From NCBI GenBank assembly GCA_003175915.1, contig PSRH01000212.1, positions 1-13,845 on the forward strand: a stretch of DNA of 13,845 nt, written 5' to 3'. The notes under the pieces are model-generated. The model saw only the letters and a program-made list of their open reading frames with translations, had not been told where the DNA came from and searched no databases. Of the stretch, positions 8,081 to 13,845 are shown one piece after another (positions within the stretch are counted from its first letter, which is position 1; each line of letters starts with the position of its first letter). Position numbers and translations under genes: made by a program. The DNA comes from Candidatus Melainabacteria bacterium (GTDB taxonomy: Bacteria > Cyanobacteriota > Vampirovibrionia > Obscuribacterales > Obscuribacteraceae).

Positions 8081-8109
8081 AATATCGTATCTAGTGATCT
8101 GATCAGCAA
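8081..8109 (-). promoter_or_regulatory. Candidate promoter for the thiolase and downstream genes
   Basis: Read on the minus strand, TTGCTG (8109-8104) and GATATT (8086-8081) are separated by 17 bases, an acceptable but imperfect sigma-70-type pair. They lie in the 110-base gap before the thiolase gene. This would allow the thiolase and the genes after it to be expressed apart from the DUF4388 gene. It is a pattern match only. Confidence 0.3.
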
Positions 8110-8121
8110 GGGCGTCGAGAA

Positions 8122-9987
8122 TTATTGCTGGTGGATAGCCTGGATCATGCCAAGGAGGATTTCGCTATCGAGTTCCTGGCTGACATATTCGATATATTTG
8201 ACCTGCCAATCTTCGATATCTTGTATGACCAGGGAAAGTGAAGCACCAGTCGAACGCGCTGCTGCCATGTCGATGCCGACCTCGCCGGAAGCCCCAAGAG
8301 CAAACATACGAGCGCGGACGGAATAGCTCATTGTGTCTCTCAAGCTCAACCTCAGGAAGGCCAAACTACGTTCCACGCCAATCCGTTCAGAAACCTTTTT
8401 GCACAATTGTCTGAATTTATCGAGTGGTACAGACAAATCCATTTCCGGCAGGGAAACCAGCTTATAGCGAAGCAGGCGAATCGCTGCCCTGACACCATCA
8501 TAAGTAGTGACATCGGCCAGTTTTCTGATCGCGGCAGCCAGCGAGCTGAGTCCATCCAATTCCTGCCAGACTCGTTTCATCAAATTCACATCTTGCTGGG
8601 ACAGGGGCGTTTGATCTTGAGGATCCAGCAACTTCTCCTGGAGCAGCACCCGTTTGTCGTCGGGTACCTTTTCCAGAATCGAGTCTCTTCCTTTGGGCAG
8701 CTCTTTGAGAGCTGTTTCCAAATTGTCTTTGCACAACGCCGCATCAAGCAGAAGTTTTTCCAAAAACTTAGTTAACTTACAAGCGTCTTTGGCAAGGTCG
8801 GGCGGCGGCGTCCGTTGAATGAAGACGAAGACCCCTTCTCGCCAGGCACTGGCAAACTCAATCAAGGCATCGTTGCCCACTACTTTACCGACCTTGGCAT
8901 GAGTGATTTTGCCCATGTCGAAAAGAGCTCGGAATTGCAGGTCTTTATATTCGACGGAAAGCACACCGTTTTCCCGGTTTTGAGCGAGATTCTGCAGCAG
9001 GTTGGAGGGATCGGTAGTCCCGAGTCGACCGATCAGGCTGTGCACCTGCGACTCTTCCCCGGAAGTTTTGACGAGCTTGACCTGTTCCTTGGAGGAACCC
9101 TGCCCGTAGAATGCCTGATCCTGCAAGGTAATCTCTAATTGCCGGCCGTTGATATGGCCTTTCTTCAGTGCCAGTGGCCCTAGAGAAAGATGTTCCTTAC
9201 TGAGATTATGCTGCAATTCAAGCAACATTTCGTCGAGTTGGGCCTGGCTAACGAATTTAGCGGCAATGAGATAGTCTCTCAGGCTGAATGGCGTCTTGTT
9301 TTTGAAGCAATGGACCAGAAACGGTATCTTGGGGAGCACAGGATATATGGCTTTGCTACTCTCAAGGCCCTTCAATTCCTCAAGCATTTCTTGCGTTGTC
9401 ATTCGGCCTTGTTCGACCACCAATCGCTCAGTGATTGTGCTTAAGGGAGTAAAGTTGTCGATCAAGGCTAAGATGGAATTCCGCCGACTGATACTGTCTA
9501 TGGTCGCTTTAAGTCTGATGCCGTCGCGGGTGAGAACCGGAATGGTCGACATGAGGACCTGATGAAACAGGTCGGTGCTTTCCTCTACGGAATTACCCGA
9601 ATGGCCTAGAGCCACTTGGACATGCCTGGCTAGAACGGGAGAGTAGTCGAACAACTCAGCATAGTTCTCGAAAGTCAGCAAAGAGAGATTGCCCATGAGC
9701 GAATCTCGAGATATGCCCACGGCCTTATCCGCCTTCAGGAAAACCATCGTACCCTGCAGTTCCAATATCTGCTTGCCCAGGCGCGCCGCTTCAAGCAAGC
9801 ACTCGGCGGTGAAGAAAAAGCCACAAGTACTGGCATCGATTAGCACTGCGTCATATAAGTGCTTCTTGTCAACATGGCGGGCCAGTTGCTCGATCAAATC
9901 CTCACTGTAGGGCAGCACCAAGATATTCTCTTGATGGACAGCCTTACTGGGAGACTGAGTCTGTGCCTGAGCTTGATCTATAACCAT
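8122..9987 (-). CDS. STAS-like / DUF4388 (PATAN-like) multidomain regulatory protein
   Basis: The 621-residue soluble protein appears to be built from signalling modules. Residues about 22-115 resemble a STAS domain, with VLIDASTCGFFFTAECLLEA like the core strand-helix of anti-sigma antagonists. The serine usually phosphorylated in such antagonists is not evident. About 155-215 looks like a winged-helix-type segment. About 236-295 resembles the GspE/MshE N-terminal repeat (LGPLALKKGHINGRQLEITLQDQ-like). About 317-396 matches DUF4388, with NLLQNLAQNRENGVLSVEY, a GKITHAKVGK turn and a REGVFVF ending. The C-terminal 220 residues are helical and unrecognised. DUF4388/PATAN domains occur in response regulators and gliding or motility control proteins. 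No DNA-binding or kinase domain is seen, so its partner is probably encoded elsewhere. It is the first gene of the minus-strand group. The start is the first ATG after a weak AGGG. Confidence 0.7.
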   Translation of the reverse strand: MVIDQAQAQTQSPSKAVHQENILVLPYSEDLIEQLARHVDKKHLYDAVLIDASTCGFFFTAECLLEAARLGKQILELQGTMVFLKADKAVGISRDSLMGNLSLLTFENYAELFDYSPVLARHVQVALGHSGNSVEESTDLFHQVLMSTIPVLTRDGIRLKATIDSISRRNSILALIDNFTPLSTITERLVVEQGRMTTQEMLEELKGLESSKAIYPVLPKIPFLVHCFKNKTPFSLRDYLIAAKFVSQAQLDEMLLELQHNLSKEHLSLGPLALKKGHINGRQLEITLQDQAFYGQGSSKEQVKLVKTSGEESQVHSLIGRLGTTDPSNLLQNLAQNRENGVLSVEYKDLQFRALFDMGKITHAKVGKVVGNDALIEFASAWREGVFVFIQRTPPPDLAKDACKLTKFLEKLLLDAALCKDNLETALKELPKGRDSILEKVPDDKRVLLQEKLLDPQDQTPLSQQDVNLMKRVWQELDGLSSLAAAIRKLADVTTYDGVRAAIRLLRYKLVSLPEMDLSVPLDKFRQLCKKVSERIGVERSLAFLRLSLRDTMSYSVRARMFALGASGEVGIDMAAARSTGASLSLVIQDIEDWQVKYIEYVSQELDSEILLGMIQAIHQQ

Positions 9988-10184
9988 CTGCCGATTTCCC
10001 TACCCTGGCCGGTAAGAATTGAAACCGAATCAAAAAACCCCGAGACCGCAGCACAAAACATCTATTCCCCAGAAGTGGATTTAGCTAACCTAATCTGAAT
10101 CGTTGTCTCTCGCACACCCTGCCGGGATTCGCTTATTAAAATCGTTTCCTTTAGCAAGCCGGCTTTCTTCCAGCTTTATTACCG

Positions 10185-10212
10185 TTAAAGGTCACAGCCT
10201 CTCTTGTATACT
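10185..10212 (+). promoter_or_regulatory. Candidate promoter of the exported beta-rich protein
   Basis: TATACT at 10207-10212 is a good -10 hexamer, with TTAAAG (a poor -35) 16 bases upstream at 10185-10190. Transcription would begin near 10219, giving a leader of about 43 bases before the TTG at 10262. It would also exclude the upstream ATG at 10103. Confidence 0.35.
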
Positions 10213-10247
10213 GGCAGCGTCAGACAGTCCTCCGGTGTCGACAAGGC

Positions 10248-10253
10248 GAGGTG
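10248..10253 (+). promoter_or_regulatory. Shine-Dalgarno sequence fixing a TTG start
   Basis: GAGGTG lies 8 bases before TTG at 10262, and the next residues form a classical signal peptide. Together these favour TTG over the in-frame ATG at 10103. Confidence 0.6.
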
Positions 10254-10261
10254 AAATACTT

Positions 10262-11440
10262 TTGAAAGTATCGAAGCAATGGTTTCTGGCTCTCCTTCTT
10301 TCACTATCGGCAGTGGCAAATGCTGTGCCGCTTTTAGCACAATCAGAAGCCGAGACAACAATAGAAGACAGTCGCGCTGGCACAGACAATTCACCACCAA
10401 CACCTTCAAGACCAAAGCAAGTAGCAGATCCTCCAACCAAGGAGTCAACAGGGAATAGTACGGGCACCTTTCTTCAGGGTCAGGTTACTTACACAGTCCC
10501 TCGCGGCACACCCATCAAGCTCAAACTAGCTTCCGTCCCTACCTATGCTATGAAGATGATGGAGCGGGATCTGGACGGCAATCTGCTTCCAGCCAAAGAA
10601 GGACAAGAAATTACTGCTCGCGTAAGCGAAGATCTATTCGTCGACAACAGCAAGGTAATACCGGAAGGCACGATCTTTCACGGACACGTCTCAAAAATTC
10701 TGCCGCCACGCAGAGTGGGGCGGCCTGGATCTTTGGAGATATCGTTTGATCAGATCATTACTCCGGATGGCAAGAAATTTGCTTTCAAAGCCGATGCAGA
10801 CAATTTCAAGCCTTCGACCATGAAAACAAAGGCAAAAGGCTTCGGCATTATCGCCGCTCATGCTGCGGGGGGAGCCATAGTCGGAGCACTAGTCGCTTAC
10901 CAGATTTTCGGCTGGCAGGAGACCGTCGCCATGCACGGATATAATATCGCTGGTGGTGCGGCAGCCGGCGCCTTGATGGCCACAGGTTACGCGATCATGC
11001 GCCATGGACCTAAGGCCACGCTTGAACCTGGTGATGACCTGAACATGCAAATCGACCGCGATCTTCTCATGCCCGCGGCAGTCGAAGCTCGTCCCAAAAA
11101 GTCGGCGAATATGATCTCCGATCTAGATATAAAAGTGGAAAAAAGCAAACTGGTAAGAGACGGACTGGGTGGTTATTTATTTACCATTGACGCGATTGTC
11201 CACAACAATTCCGATCACAGTCTCAGTTCGATTGATTTGTTTATCGAAGACACTAACGGTAATCGAGCCCCGCTTTGCTGCGATGAATCCGACGATTCAG
11301 CCATGCTATTTACCGTTAAACCTCATACCCGGCAACACATTCACATGTCGTTCCAGGTTCCCTATCCCAAACTTAAGCGGCAGCTTGTCTGGCTTAAGCA
11401 CGAGGATCGCACTGTCTGTTACCGGCAACCACTGCGCTAG
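10262..11440 (+). CDS. Exported beta-rich envelope protein with glycine-rich hydrophobic hairpin
   Basis: From the TTG the product has 392 residues and begins with a clear signal peptide: MKVSKQ, a hydrophobic core to about residue 18, and possible cleavage after ANA or LLA. A proline- and polar-rich linker follows (about 25-70). Then comes a beta-rich segment (about 78-185) with VPRGTPIKLKL, VIPEGTIFHGHV and a late PDGKKFAFKA. This layout recalls the beta-barrel repeats of VirB10/TrbI-like proteins but is too weak to assign. Residues about 193-246 are glycine- and alanine-rich and hydrophobic, like a glycine-zipper membrane hairpin. The C-terminal domain (about 280-392) has the look of an immunoglobulin-like or FxLYD-type beta-sandwich (FTIDAIVHNNSDHSLSSIDL). 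It probably sits in or at the outer envelope. It starts back to back with the DUF4388 gene and ends 39 bases from a convergent gene. An ATG at 10103 is a less likely alternative start. Confidence 0.65.
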   Translation: MKVSKQWFLALLLSLSAVANAVPLLAQSEAETTIEDSRAGTDNSPPTPSRPKQVADPPTKESTGNSTGTFLQGQVTYTVPRGTPIKLKLASVPTYAMKMMERDLDGNLLPAKEGQEITARVSEDLFVDNSKVIPEGTIFHGHVSKILPPRRVGRPGSLEISFDQIITPDGKKFAFKADADNFKPSTMKTKAKGFGIIAAHAAGGAIVGALVAYQIFGWQETVAMHGYNIAGGAAAGALMATGYAIMRHGPKATLEPGDDLNMQIDRDLLMPAAVEARPKKSANMISDLDIKVEKSKLVRDGLGGYLFTIDAIVHNNSDHSLSSIDLFIEDTNGNRAPLCCDESDDSAMLFTVKPHTRQHIHMSFQVPYPKLKRQLVWLKHEDRTVCYRQPLR

Positions 11441-11479
11441 GCGACAGAGGAACAATCGTGCTAACTGTATCGCTTTCGG

Positions 11480-11716
11480 TTAGGCAGCTTGTAATTGGAC
11501 GTCGTACTTAAGACGGATAAACTCGTATTCGACTCTGATTGAGACCGTGTCTTCTGTGGCGAACTCTAAACGGACTCGCCCCAGGGAGTTCGTGCTGTAA
11601 TCGCTCCAGTGCTCCGGAACAGAAACTATGACATTTTCCGGACCCCATTCTTCGACATAAGCTTTGAGCACCTGACAGAGCTTTTCTTCATCTCTTGGGT
11701 TTTTGAACATACTCAT
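11480..11716 (-). CDS. Small unknown protein, 78 residues
   Basis: I do not recognise this protein. It is acidic, has no signal peptide or membrane segment, and reads as a compact alpha/beta domain: a helix (EEKLCQVLKAYVEEWG) followed by three or four strands (NVIVSVPEH, GRVRLEFAT, TVSIRVEYEFIRLKY). A good ribosome site, AGGTGG, precedes two nearby ATG codons, 4 and 10 bases from it. The second (MFKNPRD...) has the better spacing, so the product may be 76 residues. It is a single gene, convergent with the exported-protein gene and divergent from the lipoprotein gene. Confidence 0.6.
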   Translation of the reverse strand: MSMFKNPRDEEKLCQVLKAYVEEWGPENVIVSVPEHWSDYSTNSLGRVRLEFATEDTVSIRVEYEFIRLKYDVQLQAA

Positions 11717-11916
11717 AATGCCACCTGCCTGTTAAAACCTTCACTGCTGCCTTGTTTTGCTTAGGTAAGACGAGCTTAATGGTTTAAAGCGAGGCGAACA
11801 ATTGGTGGTTCTCCCAAGCCAGTGGGGGAATTCCCATAGACGCGGAAATAGGACCTTTTTGGCGCCTCCGTGGGGTAATCTATCAGGGTGACAACGTACT
11901 TTTGGGGGACGATTAA
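11717..11916. other. Divergent intergenic region
   Basis: Two hundred bases separate the 78-residue gene (leftward) from the lipoprotein gene (rightward). A strong ribosome site, GGGGGACG, stands just before the lipoprotein ATG. TAATCT at 11876-11881 resembles a -10 element, but the nearest -35-like sequence (TTGGCG at 11859) is too close. No other structure was found. Confidence 0.45.
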
Positions 11917-12474
11917 ATGCGGCGCACAGCACTATTCATTTGTTCGGCAATCTTTCTCACATCATGCGGGCAAAGCGCTAGAGAGGAAGCGACGGACCCT
12001 ACCCGAACGGAGAAAGTCACATCGTTATCAAAGCCACTTCCGGAACATTGGGTCGGCACCGTAACAAAGTTGATCGAGCAATCAGCGGCAAGTAGCGACG
12101 TCCAAGAGGGTATCAAAAACTCATACGGCGGGCTGAGTGCTGATGCTTTCGCAAGTTACTTTGCCGGCCCCGATTTCGCAAAAGTGGTACGAGAAAAGCT
12201 AGGTACGCCTGTTCCTATTCTGTACGTCAAGGCCGCCTTTCCAGAAGCACGTACCGGACCGAATTCTATTATTGTCAGTGTGTTCAAGTCACCACACGAA
12301 CTCGATAGCTATACCGTCACCAAGGAATTCGATTTGAAGACAGGTGAATTCAAGACTGTCAACAAAACTCCGACGGACCTGGGCTTGCCAATTCAGCAAC
12401 TGGTCGTTTCGCACACTGACGAAACAGGAATGGTCCAGGGTGGAAGCTTCGTCAGTATTCCCAAAACGAAATAA
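11917..12474 (+). CDS. Lipoprotein of unknown function
   Basis: The 185-residue product begins MRRTALFICSAIFLTSCGQS. This is a short lipoprotein signal with lipobox LTSC, so Cys17 would be lipidated and become the mature N terminus. Residues 18-35 are a polar linker. The rest is a soluble domain without recognisable motifs: a helical part (about 42-95, with LSADAFASYFAGPDFAKVV) and a beta-rich part (about 100-185, with NSIIVSVFKSPHELDSYTV and a TGEFKTV hairpin). I cannot assign a family. Its strong GGGGGACG ribosome site and lone position suggest a single-gene unit. It converges with the CDF exporter, with 21 bases between the stop codons. Confidence 0.75.
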   Translation: MRRTALFICSAIFLTSCGQSAREEATDPTRTEKVTSLSKPLPEHWVGTVTKLIEQSAASSDVQEGIKNSYGGLSADAFASYFAGPDFAKVVREKLGTPVPILYVKAAFPEARTGPNSIIVSVFKSPHELDSYTVTKEFDLKTGEFKTVNKTPTDLGLPIQQLVVSHTDETGMVQGGSFVSIPKTK

Positions 12475-12495
12475 AAATGAGTCGGTTGCAGAAAA

Positions 12496-13395
12496 CTACG
12501 GCGCGCAGGCGTCGACACCGCTTTCGCAGGCGGCTTGCTCGACCTGAATGGTGGTGTGGTGCAATTGATATTGGTCCTGCACGACCCGCGTAACAGCGTC
12601 GAGAACCGACTCTGCTTGCGCTTTCGGATCGATGCGTACATGGGCCGACATGGAATCCAGGCCGGAGGTGATCGTCCAGACATGAATGTCGTGCACCTCG
12701 ATTACTCCCTCAATGGACAGCATCGATTTGCGCAGGCTAGCCAAATCGATATGGCCGGGCGCCCCTTCCATCAAGATGTTTGTGCATTCACTCAAGAGCA
12801 GCCAGGTTCTAGGCAGAATCAACAAGCCGATAATACCGCTTACGATCGGGTCAGCGGCATACCAGTGAGTGAAATAGATAATCACGCTGGATGCCATAAC
12901 GCCGATAGAGATCATGGAATCACCTAAGATCTCGAGATACGCGGCGCGAGTATTCACAGAATCAGTTTTGAATTCGTCCAATAATTTCAGCAATACTACG
13001 TTCACGATCAGTCCGACCACAGCCAGGCAAAATACTGGAACTGCAGACACTTCTGGCGGCTGCTTCAAGCGTTCATAAGCCTGCACAAGTATGAGTATCG
13101 CCACCCCAACTAACACGAGGGCATTGATAAAGCCGGCTAGAATCTCACTGCGGTAATAGCCGTAGCTTTTTTCAGGCGTGGCCGGTTTGCCGGTGAACCA
13201 GATGGCCACTATACCAAGCGTCAAAGCGCCCACGTCGGTTAACATGTGGCCGGCATCGGCTAAGAGAGCCAGGCTGTGACTCATAAGCGCGGTGATCACT
13301 TCGACCACCATAAATACCAGAATGATCAATAAGACAAAGGACATGCGCGCTTTGCTCTTGACTCGCTTCTGCTGCAGATGTTGATGCTGTCCCAT
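12496..13395 (-). CDS. czcD: CDF-family divalent metal cation (zinc-type) exporter, CzcD-like
   Basis: The 299-residue protein has the six membrane segments of cation diffusion facilitators, which export Zn2+ and similar ions in exchange for protons. The transport site on the second helix is LADAGHMLTD, with His50 and Asp54. The matching site on the fifth helix is YLEILGDSMISIG, with Glu155 and Asp159. Histidine is commoner at the position of Glu155 in ZitB/ZnT proteins; glutamate occurs in CzcD-type members as I recall them. The C-terminal cytoplasmic ferredoxin-like domain (about 218-285) carries the usual VHDIHVWTI strand. The N terminus MGQHQH is short and histidine-containing, without a long histidine loop. 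The gene starts 6 bases after the matrixin-like protease stop, with a poor ribosome site, so translation is probably coupled. Confidence 0.9.
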   Translation of the reverse strand: MGQHQHLQQKRVKSKARMSFVLLIILVFMVVEVITALMSHSLALLADAGHMLTDVGALTLGIVAIWFTGKPATPEKSYGYYRSEILAGFINALVLVGVAILILVQAYERLKQPPEVSAVPVFCLAVVGLIVNVVLLKLLDEFKTDSVNTRAAYLEILGDSMISIGVMASSVIIYFTHWYAADPIVSGIIGLLILPRTWLLLSECTNILMEGAPGHIDLASLRKSMLSIEGVIEVHDIHVWTITSGLDSMSAHVRIDPKAQAESVLDAVTRVVQDQYQLHHTTIQVEQAACESGVDACAP

Positions 13396-13401
13396 GGCTT
13401 G

Positions 13402-13845
13402 CTACTTGTACAGGCGGGTGAGCGCGTTCTTGTCCTGTTCCGAAAGATCTTCCGGGTTATCCCTCAGGTTGAACCAGTTGAACATTATGTCTCCAGGATT
13501 ACCCGTGTGACCAGTCAAACCGAGGACGTGACCCACCTCGTGCAACATCGTTCCTCGCATGCGCTTCTCCGTCACAGCCTGATTGGTAAGCGGCGACATT
13601 GTCAAAATCTCAATCTCTCCTTTTGCCAGCCCTCTGCTGTCGCTATACAAATTCGTTTGAGCAGGTTCGGCGCTGTTCTTATACTTGAGCATATTGGCGT
13701 TCCACTTACATACTATATCCGCGTCCGACGGCCCATCAACAAAGTCAAAACTTATCATTCCCTCGCCAGCCTCTGCCCAACGAAGAAATGCTTCTCTGAA
13801 AACGGCGGCAAATAGCGGGCGAAAACCTGGGATCAAGTCACCATT
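13402..13845 (-). CDS. Matrixin-like zinc metalloprotease (metzincin), N terminus outside window
   Basis: The frame is open to the window edge, so at least 147 C-terminal residues are seen and the true start, probably with a signal peptide, lies beyond. A TTG at 13836-13834 is possible but unlikely as the start. Numbered from it, FREAFLRWAEAG (13-24) and the DADIVCKW strand (38-45) match the start of matrixin catalytic domains. The zinc motif is HEVGHVLGLTGH (99-110), followed by the Met-turn DIMF (Met118). The third histidine is one residue later than in HExxHxxGxxH. The catalytic glutamate and two histidines are intact, so activity as an exported zinc endopeptidase is expected. It sits directly upstream of the CDF exporter in an apparent operon. 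No propeptide or haemopexin domain is visible here. Confidence 0.8.
   Translation of the reverse strand, partial: NGDLIPGFRPLFAAVFREAFLRWAEAGEGMISFDFVDGPSDADIVCKWNANMLKYKNSAEPAQTNLYSDSRGLAKGEIEILTMSPLTNQAVTEKRMRGTMLHEVGHVLGLTGHTGNPGDIMFNWFNLRDNPEDLSEQDKNALTRLYK

Larger units (their letters stand above)
9988..10261. other. Divergent intergenic region
   Basis: This stretch separates the leftward DUF4388 gene from the rightward exported-protein gene, if the latter starts at the TTG at 10262. It should hold promoters for both. One candidate for the rightward gene is listed separately; for the leftward gene I see no convincing -35/-10 pair. The frame of the rightward gene is open back to an ATG at 10103, but the extra 53 residues would precede a normal signal peptide. 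Confidence 0.5.

Noticed and set aside
11460..11483. CTAAC/GTTAG inverted repeat between the convergent genes as a terminator
   Set aside because: The stem has only 5 bp with a 13-base loop and no T-tract.
12919..12933. Glutamate instead of histidine at the fifth-helix metal site of the CDF exporter as a defect
   Set aside because: Glu155 is itself a metal ligand type and, from memory, is usual in CzcD-type proteins; the Asp four residues later is kept.
13378..13815. 145-residue plus-strand ORF
   Set aside because: It lies antisense to the protease, whose HExxH motif and Met-turn show which strand codes.

Overview
The window (13.8 kb, mixed base composition, no rRNA, tRNA, CRISPR array, insertion sequence or phage gene recognised) looks like chromosomal DNA of a Gram-negative-type bacterium. 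There is a lipoprotein with a clear lipobox, signal-peptide proteins, and an MBOAT/SGNH pair of the kind used to acetylate exported polysaccharides. A DUF4388 (PATAN-like) protein and a cyanobacterial/planctomycete-style matrixin would fit a cyanobacterium-related lineage such as Melainabacteria/Obscuribacterales. That placement is a guess from gene content.

Layout. Positions 1-1587 (+): the 3' end of an MBOAT acyltransferase, then its SGNH-hydrolase-like partner. Positions 1588-1939: a gene-free stretch that may hold a frameshifted, unrecognised minus-strand reading frame. Positions 1940-9987 (-): five genes in one direction. In transcription order they are a STAS/DUF4388 regulatory protein, a PcaF-type thiolase, a YhaO/SbcD-like protein, a YhaN/SbcC-like coiled-coil protein overlapping it by 11 bases, and an exported alpha/beta hydrolase. 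Positions 9988-10261: a divergent promoter region. Positions 10262-11440 (+): an exported beta-rich protein with a glycine-rich hydrophobic hairpin, best started at TTG. Positions 11480-11716 (-): a 78-residue unknown protein. Positions 11917-12474 (+): an unknown lipoprotein. Positions 12496-13845 (-): a CDF zinc-type exporter preceded by a matrixin-like zinc protease cut by the window edge.

The most striking content is the YhaO/YhaN-like (Mre11-Rad50-like) pair at 2853-6762. Both genes are full length, intact and translationally coupled, and both keep the framework around their motifs. Yet by motif alignment the nuclease-like subunit has lost all seven metal ligands and the catalytic histidine, mostly by D-to-N and H-to-N changes. 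The ATPase-like subunit has lost its Walker A motif, the ABC signature, the Walker B acidic catalytic residue and the H-loop histidine. This suggests a maintained catalytically dead MR-type complex, possibly a DNA tether, a sensor, or an inhibitor of an active SbcCD. It is inferred from sequence alone and I could not search for homologues.

Elsewhere the links are conventional: MBOAT plus SGNH for acyl transfer in the envelope, and a zinc protease plus a zinc exporter in one apparent operon.
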